In this document: piece after piece, positions 31,744 to 43,556 of the stretch | Layout of the letters: the number at the start of each line of letters is the position of its first letter | How positions within the stretch are numbered: position 1 is the first letter of the stretch | Assembly (NCBI GenBank): GCA_031763025.1 | Contig: JASSKH010000004.1 | Span: 2,604,001 to 2,668,000, forward strand | DNA length: 64,000 nt | Reading direction: 5' to 3' | Origin: Macrocystis pyrifera | Taxonomy: Eukaryota; Sar; Phaeophyceae; Laminariales; Laminariaceae | The notes under the pieces: model-generated | The model's input: the letters and a program-made list of their open reading frames with translations, nothing else | Told to the model about the DNA's origin: nothing | Database searches by the model: none | Made by a program: the position numbers and the translations under genes

Positions 31744-32448
31744 CTACCGCGGTTTCCTTTCTACTCCTCCCGCCCACCCCCCCTGCCCCCATACACTAGT
31801 ACGGTGTTCTATTCTACCCCTCCTGCTGTTACCCCTCTCCCCGTTCCCTCTAACACTACCCGCAGCGGAAGCGCGGCGCTGTTTACTTAGCTTTGCCTCA
31901 GCCTCGTGCCACCTGCCCATGAACCGTTCAGCTGCTTCGAGGATTCCCCGGTACCACTTTCCCGTCTGTTTTGATGCAGCGGGCCACATTGCGGTCCCAA
32001 CTCCAAAGACTAAGGGGGAGTCTTCCGTTGATCCCCCGGTAGCTTTGACCACTCTAAGGTCCTCAACAATGGCCCGAGGCGAAGCCTTGAGCTGCCCGCC
32101 TGGTTTCGGGCTCTCCCCACCAACGATCGTTCCGAACATCAACCGACTGGGCGGTCGCCCCTCGTGTTGCAAAGTTGTGTTTTGGCTCGCAAACAGTGAT
32201 GTTTTTGGCTCGCAAAACAGTGATTTCTTGTTTTGTGCGAGAGTGTGTATGGATTCATGGTGCAACTCTCGACGAAAGGCTCCGTACCGACCGGACGTAT
32301 TTCCTGATGCTTCGTACTGCAACTGCGTTAGTGTTGTGAGCCGCACTTTACTTTCGGAAGAAACATTCCATGTGCGCCGCACTGTATATGCTTCTTTCAC
32401 ATATTTCATGGGGGGGGCGGGGATCTGCAAAGGGGAATATGTTGCCAA
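31744..32448 (-). CDS. Uncharacterised 234-codon open frame
   Basis: This minus-strand frame is long for the region and has a mixed composition: a GRPPSRLMFGTIVGGESPKPGG segment, then an acidic/aliphatic part with RAIVEDLRVVKATGGS, and an Arg/Gly/Ser-rich tail. A 180-codon frame (31919-32461) overlaps it on the plus strand, so coding strand is uncertain. No catalytic motif or family signature was seen. It may be an exon or part of an unrecognised transposable element. A 24-bp duplication (GGCTCGCAAA..CAGTGAT) lies inside at about 32180-32225. Confidence 0.3.
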   Translation of the reverse strand: MATYSPLQIPAPPMKYVKEAYTVRRTWNVSSESKVRLTTLTQLQYEASGNTSGRYGAFRRELHHESIHTLAQNKKSLFCEPKTSLFASQNTTLQHEGRPPSRLMFGTIVGGESPKPGGQLKASPRAIVEDLRVVKATGGSTEDSPLVFGVGTAMWPAASKQTGKWYRGILEAAERFMGRWHEAEAKLSKQRRASAAGSVRGNGERGNSRRGRIEHRTSVWGQGGWAGGVERKPR

Positions 32449-33129
32449 AATAGGTTCATGAGCTTTTCAAATTATGCTCTGGAAATCGTTTCACGGGTCT
32501 CCAATCAAATAGGCCTTCGTGCGTGAACGTTTCCAACGCCTTCAGACCGACGAAGTTACACGTAGCTTTTCAGACGGTGTAAGGACGGGAGGGACAATGG
32601 AGGCCACGTTTATCGACATGTACCAGGTTTGATTTTTTGTGCTTGATACATGTGTTGCATCAAGACACCACCCAATCGTTTCTCTTGTTCGCAGCAGGCC
32701 TTGCGAGCTGTCACGGGGTCACAAGCAATGATTGGCTACTGATGGAAAGGCTTTCGGTCCAACCCAATCCGCGAAAACAGCAATCTCACACCACGCCACC
32801 AGCGATTCTGCCATGTATGCCCGCCGAAGACAGACGATTTTAGGCTGATCCACCTCTCACACACGGCTTAGACGATGGTGCATGACGTCGCGGAATTGGA
32901 TCGCTGCTGTGACTTAGTAAGCCAGGAATCTTTGACCACCTGCCGTTTTATTTTCGCAGGCTTTCGGTTTGGTGTTAAAGGAATCATTCCGTACCATGCG
33001 TGGTGGTTCCTTGATGGCAAGTTGAGGAGGTTTTTTCGAGCATCTGCGCTTATTGTGGATGGTCCCGCATCAACCACGACCGTTTTATAGAAATCGTACC
33101 CGCTCCAGGACAAAGCCCTTCGTGCCTGG

Positions 33130-33540
33130 ATGGTTTCCGCTGATGACATCGGCGTGGGATTCCAGCCAACGGATTTTGCAATGCGTCCGCCTCAGTGGGC
33201 ATGGTCGCTACGTTCGGCCTGTCTGTTGTCCACACCCCTCTTGCTTGCTCGGCCTTGGAGTCAGGGGGTGGTTGTGAACGAAACCCCTTGTTTTCGGTGC
33301 CTCCGCGATATGTTTGCGTGCCACACGTCGATAGAAGCCTATCGTGGTAGGCACGACCTACGTTACACCTGTACTCACACACTGACTGTAGAAAATATTG
33401 ATACGTTTGTCGGGGCGTGCTTGAAGTTTATCTTGACGGACGCAAAACAACTAGGGATTCGAGTACGCAGCACTCGGTCCTGCACGCTTCACCCCGGTAC
33501 ACGTGTTCCGTTGACTATTACGAGGGACCAAAGTAAGTAG
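33130..33540 (+). CDS. Uncharacterised 136-codon open frame
   Basis: The second half reads like protein (for example YTCTHTLTVENIDTFVGACLKF) and the frame runs into the MITE at 33518. Minus-strand frames overlap it. Not recognised; it could be a decayed transposon ORF. Confidence 0.22.
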   Translation: MVSADDIGVGFQPTDFAMRPPQWAWSLRSACLLSTPLLLARPWSQGVVVNETPCFRCLRDMFACHTSIEAYRGRHDLRYTCTHTLTVENIDTFVGACLKFILTDAKQLGIRVRSTRSCTLHPGTRVPLTITRDQSK

Positions 33541-33625
33541 GACAAAATACTGTTGGTCAAAATAGCTAAATATATATGTTTTTTTGTTTGTACCGTAGGT
33601 CCTATTTAATATGTTCCCCCGGAAT
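33518..33625. mobile_element. MITE copy 3 (diverged, TA-flanked)
   Basis: A 108-bp element beginning TTACGAGGGACC and ending TTCCCCCGGAA, flanked by TA. The right half (CCGTAGGTCCTATTTAATATGTTCCCCCGG) aligns with copies 1 and 2 and the left half is more diverged. It is older than the other two or belongs to a sister subfamily. Confidence 0.65.
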
Positions 33626-36416
33626 AGTTACCTCTTGACATATTCGATCGGGTATACGTACTCGTAACGACCGTGCATACCTCGGGTACGGCCTATCTCG
33701 CAGCAGCCTATGCAGTTTGTATTGCCTCCTCTTCACATCCATGGTACGGCTACCCGAGGCAAGGCGAGTCCTGATGATCACTTGAAGCACACACGCGCCA
33801 GCTACTACGTACGCTGTTACATGTGCGAATAGTCACTCTATCAAAGTCCCATGCCGGCGCTGCGTTTTCCGTGTCCACCTTGGGCTCTATATTCCGACCA
33901 GCTCACAGCTAGGTCTATTAGAAAGGAGCACGTGAACGCTCCTAAGTCCCAAGTCTGGATGGTGTTTTGAAGCTCGCCCTCTCGATCGGGTGATGTTATT
34001 ATGTTTTCGTTGCGTTAAACGCAAGATATGGGGAGGATGGATCTCTTGATGCTCTTGCGCCTCAAGCCAGATTTTCGTGACAAAGCCTGCGGAAGTGTGT
34101 GCACTCCTCTTCCAAATGTAACCGTCCGCACTGGACGAATGTAAAACGAACACTCTTAGGCGTCCAGGATTGATCCTTGCAACGCTCGGAGCGCTCCTTC
34201 GAAAAGGACGACAAGCCTGGCGCGATCGCAGTTTGGAAGGTCCACGACTCTTGGTCCTCCTTTCATCCACGACTTTGCTGTGTTGTGTTCCCCGCAGAGG
34301 TCGCTGGGCATGACAAACCTATGTTGTCTAGAACTTCTCTACCTTTCACTGGTGTTGCTGTAGAGACGTAATGTCGCCCAGGGGGTGCGACTCGCTCTCT
34401 CTCCACTAGTACACCATCATGCATGTTCTCGAAAAGGGTGGCGTCCTCTCGTCCCTGCGTTCAGACTACCGAACGAATTTTCACTGAGCAGACCGACCTG
34501 GGAGGTTCACGGGAACTCTGAGTTAGGAGGGAAAAAAATCGCCGAAAACAATTGAAGAAATCCGAAACAAGCAGAACTCAAGGCGACCCACCGACAAAAC
34601 TCGATGTCGCAGCCGAAATGGGTGAAGCTGGGAACATTGTTAGGTGACCTGGCATCTCCTTACTATAGTTAAGTACTGTCGGCGACCATACCGCTACCAT
34701 CGCGACCCCACCTCCAGGCAGGAAACAAGGGTAGAGAGAAAGAGAAAGAGGCCACGGAACAAACCTTTCCTGTTCAAAACAAACGCTTAGCACACGACAC
34801 CGAGGTGGTGCTGGTCGAGAGAAACGAAACGTTGCGAGATAAAACCCCAAGCAAAGACAAAGACTGGATAATGGCTTGTTTCGCACTTCGTCGACGGAGG
34901 TAGTCCTGTGGTACCGCCGTTGTCGTGCTTTCCGGGAGTTCGCCCGACATATACAACACTACAAACTAAACAGAATCTACACCATCGAGAACAGGATCGC
35001 CGCCCGCGAAGGCTGAATAACACTTCGTGAACAAGAAACAAGAAGGAAAGAAACAATTAGACAAGGCTAATGCGCACGAAATCAAAGGAAAGCAAATCGA
35101 AACCGGACCAGACCAGGCAGGCCAAACCAAAATAGACTAAAATAAACCAGACAAAGCCAAGCCAAACCAAACCAAACCAAACTATACCGAACCCAAACCA
35201 AAAAGAACCAAACCATGGCTATCCCACACCAACATAAGGAACCAAAAACGCCTAAACCGAACGAAATCAAACGAAACCGAACCAAAATGTAATTTCACGC
35301 ATGCGCATTAGTTGGCAATACGAGTAGTGTAGACAGATTCACCTACCAGTGTCTACTACCTTGATCCCCTGCCTTTCGTGTATTTCTCGGGTCCTCCAAC
35401 ATTTGTTCGCCAACAGCACCGAATAACAAGTTGATAAGATAACACGGACCCTCGAACGACCCTTTTACGTGTTTGTTTCGACGACGGGGATAGTACAACC
35501 GCCGAGCAATGGGTCTACGAACATACGGCGAGACGATCTTGCAAACGCCACCGGTGTTTCGTTGTGTGTGCCCCTAGCGGGTTGGCGAAGATGATCGCTA
35601 AAATTCGTCTCAGGATGGAGAAAAAAATCGCTGAAATTCATCCCAGGTGTGTGTGTGTGTTTTCTTACCATCAGGTTTGTACGGTGCGAATCGCAGTTAG
35701 GCTTACTTATAACTGGAAACACTACATCTGATTTGCACTTGCTTGGCCTGTTGTTGCTTGATCTGGTGTAAGAGATATCATCGACAATTAACGTTGGGGA
35801 GTTCAATAGGGCAGACGAGCCATGTTTGCAGCCAACAGAGTGGTTTGTCGATAGCAACGCCACAAACGTGTCACGGTGAGTAAGCAGGCTGTCCGGCCAG
35901 GTGAAACCAAGAAATTGAATGAACCCGCAGAAAGAGAATGTGCGTAGTGAAATTCAATTGAAATCACAGGCTCGCGTATCGTATCATATGTACCTCCTCG
36001 TATGCCTTAGGACAGATGAAACCATTCTCGGGAGATTCCCAAGCATTGTTGCCATGATACTGGCACAGCCTCTCTAGAGCAGCCCGCGATAATCACCGTT
36101 GGGGGCATATGCAGAAAGAAGATCGGTCGCCCACTGATGCATCGTGCGGTAGGGATACCACGTTTTGGCCACACCATTTCTTGCCGACAAGACTCGTCAA
36201 CTGACGAAGTACCCAACGTCGTTCGAACACCCGCAATATTCAATCGTTATAGCGATATACCTAAGCTAGGGAATTGCCGGTCGGGTTGTCCTCTCCTTTC
36301 GTTTCAGAGCTTATTCTATGTGAGGTATAGTTCTCATTAAGGGAGGAGCCTCGATGCGTATCTGGTACACTGTATCGTAGCACGGCTCCACTGACGCGTG
36401 CTCCGATTGCCTTCTA
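33626..36416. other. Unassigned stretch with AC-rich low-complexity part
   Basis: Overlapping open frames on both strands occur at 33.9-34.4 kb without any recognised domain. 34500-35290 is purine/AC-rich, with AACCAAACCA-type runs at about 35140-35290. No gene is supported. Confidence 0.4.
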
Positions 36417-36447
36417 GAGGTAGCGCCTAATGTTTCTGGCGCTCCTC
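36417..36447 (+). ncRNA. Hairpin with TAATGTTTCT loop, copy 2
   Basis: GAGG, bulged T, AGCGCC, loop TAATGTTTCT, GGCGCT, CCTC. The loop and the bulged T are the same as at 28467, while the stems differ by paired changes (GGAG/CTCC against GAGG/CCTC; U-G against G-C). Partly matching outer arms (GCCTTCT with AGAAGCC) may extend it. Confidence 0.42.
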
Positions 36448-36954
36448 ACTCCAGAAGCCTTCTATCTCACCGGAAAAACGGGCCAAACCTTAATCAAGAT
36501 GAGCAACCCCATAGCCAAGGCTTACAAAGAACGAGAGTGGAAGACGTAAACGATATTTGAACGGTTTTTGGGGGTTGCTAAGTGCTCTTACGGTAGTTTT
36601 CAGCAAGGGACCCGGATACAGGCAGGAACCTGGACCCCAACAGGATTTGTGTCGGGGCGATGAGGCTGCGCCAGAGCTACAGTGCACTTTGGTTTTAGGC
36701 ACTGCGCGCAAGGCACATGTTTCATTCAGGGGTAGTATAAGTCAAATTAAGATAACGTCAAAAACGCGAACAAACTGTATGGTAATACAGGAGTGTACAG
36801 AATGCTGCTACTCTTGCGCTGTCCTCCTTCCTATCTGGAGCGCACGTTTCGATGAGTTTCAGTCGCAATATTAGGCGTTTTGATGGGGTGTACGTACGTT
36901 GTCAATACCCTGAAGTTCTTGCTTGTCCCTCAGCCAACAAAGATGCACTGGCAG

Positions 36955-37248
36955 TGTTCGGAGTGCTCACGTACTTGGTGTATGGATTCATGTGTAACGG
37001 TATTTGGGAGTTCCACACAGGAAATATGCGTGTTTCTGTGTGGAACGGTCAGCGGGTTGGGACGTATCTTATCCGCCGCTTTCTCACTTCTTCTTCTTCT
37101 TCTACTTCTTCTTGTTGTGTGTGTACTTCATGTTCTCCCCCTTTCTTCCTTGTCTTGTGTATTCTAAGCGATAATATATATATACCCTGGAGGGGCTTCT
37201 ACGAACTGACTCAGGCTTGGCCTATCATATCCGTGAGTGCATCGAACA
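36955..37248 (+). repeat. 5' LTR of the copia element
   Basis: 294 bp, TGTTCGGAGTGC...TGCATCGAACA, with short inverted ends TGTTCG/CGAACA. It has a CTT-repeat in the middle and a TATATATATA stretch near 37170 that may act as the promoter TATA element. The sequence after it does not match the initiator-tRNA type of primer site. Confidence 0.92.
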
Positions 37249-37347
37249 CGCTAGCGTCTGTTCCAATTAGACGCACTTGCTGGTTGGGGCTACGCCGGGA
37301 GAGCAACTCCCCGTTCGAGGACGAGCGAGAGATTTTCAGTTTTTCGG

Positions 37348-39070
37348 ATGCAGAGGCCAGAGGGTCCTCAACCGAGCAGAGGCACTGGCGACAACGAGGT
37401 CGACAGAGCCAGGAGAGCTACAGGAGTGGCGATAACAGCGGCAGCAGAGGCAGTCAGCAACGCCGCGGCAGAGGCCGCGGAAATGGCTAGTAGCGCAGGA
37501 GCCCGAAACCCTGTTCCGCCAGAGGGCGGAGCAGAAACGAGTAGAAGGAACGAGGCTTCGTGGGAGGACGGAGCCGCAGGCCGCGATGATGAGATCGCCC
37601 GCCTGAAACGAGAGATGGCCGAGATGTCGCTCCGGCTGGAGATCAGAGAGGAGGAACGAACGAGGATGGAGAGGCTACAGCAGGGGGCTGGAGGAGGAAT
37701 GCGCCCACCGGAGCCACATGGTCAGCCAGGCACGTTTTCTAGTTGGTTTTGGTAAGCCTTCACCGAAACTTGACGGTAGTAAGGAGGGAAATTATTTTAA
37801 ATGGTGGAAGCAATTTCTATCATGGGCTGTTACTAACACCTGCGACGATGTTTTGAAGGAAACTAGCGACCCGATAGTCTTGCAGGGCCCAAATAGAAGG
37901 AGTCAACAAGACCTCGATTACCGTTTCGGAACGGCAAGGGTAGCCGCTGCTCGCAGGGCATACGAGGGTATCACCAACGCACTGACTAATTCGTCTCTGT
38001 TATACAAGATCTATGACATAGGCAGCCCTAGTCTTGCGATGGCCGAGGTACGTCGGCACTACGTCCCAAGCGACGACCTCGACAAGCAGGCATATCAGAG
38101 AGAATACATCAATGCTCATATGAAAGAGGGGGAGGACCCCACCCTTTATTTCGAGAGGATGAGCATCATCCGAGAAAAGCTCTCCGAAGTAGGGATCCCA
38201 AAAACGGATCAGGAAGCCAACCTCCACCTACTGCAATGCCTGACGTCCGAATACGAGGTGGACAAGAAAATCCTGCAATACGCCCAGAACTTGACCCTCA
38301 ACATGATCGAGGACCGGGTTCGCATAACGTACCGGGAGTTGGAAGCGAGTAAGAGGAAAATGACCGATGGCTCAGCACAGGTCTTGATAGCCGCAGGCGG
38401 AGGTGGAGCAGGTGGACAGGGGAGTTTCCCCGGTCCCAGCCCTGGCCACTACACGGGCGGCAGAGGTGGCACGGCGAGTGGTGGCGCCACTGGGCACTGG
38501 GGGCAGCAACAGCAGCAACAGCAGCAACCACACTATCAACATCAGCCACCGCGTCAACACCAACAGCAACACCAGCATGGTCAAGGCTGGGCAGGCCAGG
38601 ACTGGGAAGGGGCACGTTCGGGGAACAAGAACGGGAAGCCGAAAAAAAATCGGCAGAGGCAGGATTCGCACGCCAGCAGCGGCGGCGGACATCAACCATG
38701 GCCGCCATACGCCGGTCGCGGCGGAGGTGGGAACCAGTCGTGGCCGCAGGTACGCGACGCACGTTTCATCGGGCCTGGAGGACACCCGCCAGGTACCGAC
38801 CGAATGTACGACGCCATCCGGTACCCCCCTAACCTACATCGGCCACAAGGCACCGAGCCGGGAATCCACGCCGCTGACCCCCGCCCAAGATGTTACAGGT
38901 GCGGCCGGATAGGCCATTTTTTTGCGAACTGCCGCGCTATCGTGACGTTGGTAGATGACCCGAATCCACCTCGTGAAGTTTGCCAGAGCGACTTCGCGGC
39001 GAATACCGCGAATACCGCCCAGTCTACAACACCGCTCCTCCCCACCCCAGACCCCATTCCGCAGCAGTAG
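37348..39070 (+). pseudogene. Copia gag region (fossil)
   Basis: It starts with a basic, Ala-rich and then Glu/Arg-rich coiled-coil-like segment. A copia-type gag follows with a WWKQFLSWA opening and a QREYINAHMKEGEDPTLYF stretch, then a Gln/His/Gly-rich linker. It ends in a CCHC zinc knuckle (C-x2-C-x4-H-x4-C, about 38891-38932). Confidence 0.85.
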
Positions 39071-39420
39071 CCGCAGTACCAACAGCAGCCACAGCAACAG
39101 TCCCACCATCAATCACAGTACCAAGCACAGTATCAACAGCAGCAGCTCCAACAGCAGTCACAGTACCACGAGCCTCAACAGCAGCCACATCTTCAGCAAC
39201 CACCGCAGTACCAACGTGAGCAGTACTACCAACGTGAGCAGAAGCAGTACTACCAACATTCACAGCAGCAGGCTCAACAGGCGCAGCAGGCACAGCAGGC
39301 GCAGCAGGCGCAGCAGGAGCAGCAGGCGCAGCAGGCACAGCAGGCGCAGCAGGCGCAGCAGGCGCAGCAAGCGCAGCAAGCACAGCAGGCGCAGCAGCCA
39401 CCGCAGCACTACTTGGCTCC
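39071..39420 (+). repeat. CAG/GCA tract between gag and protease
   Basis: This is a long run of CAGCAGGCGCAG-type trinucleotides, giving a Gln/Ala-rich linker in one frame and Ala/Val/Pro runs on the other strand. It lies between the zinc knuckle and the protease motif. Confidence 0.75.
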
Positions 39421-39479
39421 TGAAGAGCCATCACATCTACTCACAGCACAGTCTGCTTTGGTCGGTCAGTACGATGTTT

Positions 39480-39835
39480 TGGGAAGGGGGATAGAGAGTT
39501 GGATTGCGGACAACGGGGCGACAACGCACATGACCCCGAATCCGGACCACTTGTATAACAAGCCCTGAGAACGCCAAACTATTTATCGGTGACGTAACAG
39601 AATTAGCAGTGGAGTACGTAGGCAGCGTGGATTTAATTTTTCACAGCACGGAAGACGTACGCATAACCTTAGAGAGTGTTTCATTTATCCCTAGCCTAAA
39701 GGTAAACTTGCTGTCGCTGCACACTGTCCAGGCCAAAGAGGCGATCACTCTAGATGCTGCTGGTGCCCACCTAATGGGTGGCCGCTTATTTTTCCCCAAA
39801 GACAGAGTCGGATCAAGGCTGAACGCCACGCGTCG
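39480..39835 (+). pseudogene. Copia protease and GAG-pre-integrase region (fossil)
   Basis: It carries an aspartic-protease-like WIADNGATTHMT motif (usual D-S/T-G-A), followed by the conserved SVDLIF...VSFIPSLKVNLLSLHTV stretch typical of copia polyproteins upstream of the HHCC domain. Confidence 0.8.
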
Positions 39836-39843
39836 CCATCCCG

Positions 39844-39881
<38 letters not shown>

Positions 39882-40206
39882 TACAGGGTACACCAGCTTT
39901 GATGGCCTTGTTGCACCCCCCCCCCCCCCCCCATGCGCCGGTGCCTGTGACGTTATAACCGGTGAGGACGCCGGGAGTATCTGCTATGCCGCTGTCGCCG
40001 GGGGTGATGGTAGCGGTAGACCCGCCGGTAGCGATGGATGGTACAACGGTTTTGCAACCCCCCCCCCCCTCCCCCCCATGCGCCGGTGCCTGTGACGTTA
40101 CAACCGGTGAGGACGCCGGGAATATCTGCTATGCCGCTGTCGCCGGTGGTGATGGTAGTGGTAGACCCCCGGTAGCGATAGAACCGATGACAGCGGTAGC
40201 AACCCC
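39844..40206. repeat. Poly-C tracts and a 145-bp tandem duplication
   Basis: A 37-bp C run (39844-39880) precedes a 145-bp unit repeated twice, each copy opening with TTGCA and a C run and then CATGCGCCGG (39932 and 40077). Both copies include GGTGAGGACGCCGGGA and GATGGTAG.GGTAGACC segments. Confidence 0.85.
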
Positions 40207-40329
40207 TCACAAACACCCTGCGACAGTGCCGGAACGTAGTGAGCCAGCGCCATCGTCAGCTAATCCCCCGGAAGAATGCCTTCCCCCGCTCCCCCCCGCG
40301 TTCCGCCCGGCGATTGCTGCTGCCGTACT

Positions 40330-40735
40330 CGTCCCCGGCATTAGACGTTTCAAGGAGGTGGATATCAACGTCTTTCACGTGTGCAACGCCCACGCCCACG
40401 AGGGCCTTTTGCGCGAGACGGCCAAGCAGCAAGGCGTCAAGCTCACTGGTACTCTGGTCACTTGCAGTGGATGTGTTCAGGCGAAAGGCAGGCGTGCGTC
40501 TATACCTACGACTACATCGTCTCGGAAGGCACTCCCCATGCAGCGCGTTTTTGTTGACCTTGCCGGCCCCAGGAAAATCGCGTCTGCTGGGGGGGCTCTG
40601 TACCTGATCCTGTTCAAGGATGACGCGACACGCATGGGATGGCTATACCCCCTCAAGAGCAAGAGCGCCGCCGGGATAACGAGCTCTTCCACCTGGGGCG
40701 GACGCGCGCTAGGACACGGGCGATGACGAAGGCGC
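40330..40735 (+). pseudogene. Copia integrase region, partial (fossil)
   Basis: The HHCC-type pre-integrase motif (H-x-C-x3-H-x-H, then C-S-G-C) is followed by an integrase-core start with VFVDLAGPRK and YLILFKDDATRMGWLYPLK. The remainder of the core is not recognisable before the reverse transcriptase. Confidence 0.8.
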
Positions 40736-40890
40736 CGCTTCAAGTGGGGATGCCACCGGTGATGATGATGTCACCGTCATCCCCACCGGGGGCCGAGAAC
40801 CCTCAGATCGAGGACGACGAGGGTCCCCCGGACAACGAGCTTCTCCAACCGGGGCGGACGCGCGCGAGGACGAGGGCGTACCACCAGGCG
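40660..40890 (+). repeat. Two copies of a DNELxxxGRTRARTRA-encoding module
   Basis: GA(T/C)AACGAGCT...GGGGCGGACGCGCGC occurs near 40676 and 40829, about 153 bp apart, encoding DNELFHLGRTRARTRA and DNELLQPGRTRARTRA. It reads as an internal tandem duplication within the element. Confidence 0.65.
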
Positions 40891-41124
40891 TCTACTGGTA
40901 CATCGCAGCCAGCTGACCACGCACTTTTTAACCAGCGCCCGCCCAACCAACCCGCCCCTGCTCTGCCAACATGTGACGCGGGACAACTCTCGGAACCCGC
41001 GACCTACCAGGAGGCGATGCTCTCGCAATACCATGCGAACTGGTCCCATGCAATGGAGACGAAGATTGCCGGACTCGAGGGAGCTGGGACTTTCGGGGAT
41101 GCTTAGCAGCAAAAGGGAGGGAAC

Positions 41125-42525
41125 GTGGTATCGGCCAAATGGGTGTTCACTTGGAAGGCAGATGAGCATGGTAAGGTAGTGAAGGCGAAAGCGCGACTAG
41201 TGGCGAGAGGATTTAGCCAACGCCCCGGAGTTGATTACTACGAGACTTTTGCCCGCACCCCCGCCGCATCATGCATCCGTATGATGGCTGCGATAGCCTG
41301 CGAGTTACAGTTAGATTTATGCCATTTCGATGTACAACAAGCGTTTGTCCAGGCCGAACTACAGGAACTCGTTTTGATGCGAATGCCACAGGGCTGTGGT
41401 GATCTGAGCGGCAAAGTAATGCGCTTGAATCGTAGCCTATACGGCTTGAAACAGGCGTCGAGATCCTGGCATAGACACTTGGTCACCCGCCTGAAGAGTC
41501 TTAGTTTTGAACAGAGCCTCGCAGATCCGTGTGCTTTTCGATTTATCGAGGCGGGGTCTGTTTCCATCATTGCTGTGGTTCACGTCGACGACATTTTTGC
41601 GGTAGGCCGCAAGGAGAGATGTGATCGTTTCTGCGAGGACCTGAACCGCGTAGTCCCCATTAATAACCTTGGTGAGCTGCGATGGTATGCCGGTTGCCAC
41701 TATTCCAGAGACAAGGTCGCGGGTCTACTGACAATTTCGCAAAAATCTTTCGCGGAGAAGACGGTCAAGCAATTTGGCGTGACCACTGGTAGGAACACCC
41801 CACTTTCCCCTGATCTTTTCCTGGAGGTGTTTGACGAGGAGGAGCCCACTGGTGACTGGCCGTATCGTGAACTAGTAGGCAGTTTGCTGTGGCTTTCTAA
41901 CCAGACGAGACCTGATATCTCAAATGCCGTAAGGGCGGTCGCGAGGTATATGCATGCCCCCAAACTCAAACACTGGTTGGCTGCGAGAGGGATTTTGGAG
42001 TATCTGAAGGTGACGAGTAGCTACGGTATTACTTTCCAGAGGGGCAGTGGATTAGAGTTGGTGGTTTATGCAGACGCAGTCTATGCCCCCCGAGACACTA
42101 GGAGGAAGTCTGTCTCGGGTGCAGCCGTGATGTGTGGGGGTGCGGCGATTCAATGGATTTCTAGGACGCAGAAGACTTCCACACTCTCCACGAGTGAAGC
42201 AGAGTACGTTGCGATGACAGAGGGTTTCAAGGAGGCTCTTTTTCTAAGGTCAGTGTGGCGTTTCCTGTTGCCTGATTTTGGGGATCCGTGCATCCAGGTC
42301 TTTGAGGACAACAAGGGTGCGATCCAAATAGCGGTCAACCCTGTGACGAACTCTAACTCGAAGCACATAGATGTCCGCCACCACTTCCTGCGAGAACTTG
42401 TCGAAAAGGGAGAGTTTGAAATCACGCATGTGAGGTCGGAATACGAACATGCGGACTTCTTGACGAAACCCCTTCCGAAAGACGCTTTCCGTTTCCACAG
42501 GAACTTCATCATGAACATGAGCTAA
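41125..42525 (+). pseudogene. Copia reverse transcriptase and RNase H (fossil, long open part)
   Basis: This is RVT_2-type reverse transcriptase: AKWVFTWKADEHG, KARLVARGFSQRPGVDY, FDVQQAFVQAEL, LNRSLYGLKQASRSWH and the catalytic VHVDDIFAVG. RNase H follows with YADAVYAPRDTRRS-like, STSEAEYVAMTE and FEDNKGAIQIA segments, and the DVRHHFLRELVEKGE plus HADFLTKPLP ending that is diagnostic of Ty1/copia. The frame closes just before a TTTG-rich spacer. Confidence 0.93.
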
Positions 42526-43540
42526 TTTTGTTTGTTTGTTTTGTTTTGTTTTGTTTTTGAGTAAATTTTTTATGTCTGACGAGGCCGATTTTTGTATCTT
42601 TCTGTGATTTGAGGGAATTCGAGGAAGTTATCACAAATCTCATGAGATTTGAGAAGATAGTTTATGGATTTTATTGAGCTTGGAGGTCATGATATTTTAT
42701 TGCTGAGATCTGAAGAGTTAATTTTTTGGGCGATTTGACTTCATGCGGTCCTATGATTTGTGATTTATTTTTGGGAGTGAATCCGACATGCCACTATGTA
42801 CCATTCTGGTTTGAGTTGAGGAGTCGATCGTGATTCATGAGTGGTGCTTTTTATCCCGTTCCGTTGGGGCTGGAAGACTGCTGTACGTAGCAGGAAAGCT
42901 GAAATATTTGGAACTACTGTATAACATTATTATACTGAATACGTATCTACGTACGTAACGCGAAATTGAAATCTGTAGTATACTACGGCGACCGCACTAA
43001 ACTGGGGCGTTATTTCAGAGACGAAATTCTGGGTTTTGGTTGCCATTTGACTGGATTTAGTGTGTCCCTGGAGAGAGGCTATATCGGATTGGTGTTTGAT
43101 TCAGATGGAGAGAAAAAAAAGGGAGTACTGCAGTACTATACAAATGATGCAAGGATTCGATTGATTGTTTTCTGAGATTTTGAGGAGTTGCTTTGTGGGC
43201 TTTTCTGGGCTTGGCGGGCTTGATCTTTCTGTACAGTCGAGATTTGAGGAGTCGATTTCTGTTTTTTTTTTTCTCCGATTTATTATTTTTCGGGTTTTGA
43301 GCAGCTGTTCTTGTGGTACTATTTTCTGAGATATGAAGATCAAGTTTGTTTCTTTGTGAGATTTGAGACTTTGATATTTGTATTCGTGATATTCTGATTG
43401 GAGGCATTGGTGGTCTTGACATATACTTATCTTTGAGTACAATACCTTGGATTTGGATTTTGGGTGATCGTGGTCTATCATCATGGCATGGTACTTTATC
43501 ATGAGCGATTTGTGGTGATCCCATTCACCAAGCAGCCAAG

Positions 43541-43555
43541 TAGAGAGCAGAGGGG
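43541..43555 (+). other. Polypurine tract of the copia element
   Basis: TAGAGAGCAGAGGGG lies one base before the 3' LTR start. Confidence 0.7.
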
Positions 43556-43556
43556 C

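Noticed and set aside
35105-35290. Telomere-like AACCAAA repeats
   Set aside because: The run is irregular and does not match TTAGGG- or TTTAGGG-type telomere repeats.
39024-39434. Ala/Pro/Val-rich minus frame of 136 codons
   Set aside because: Antisense of the CAG tract in the copia element.
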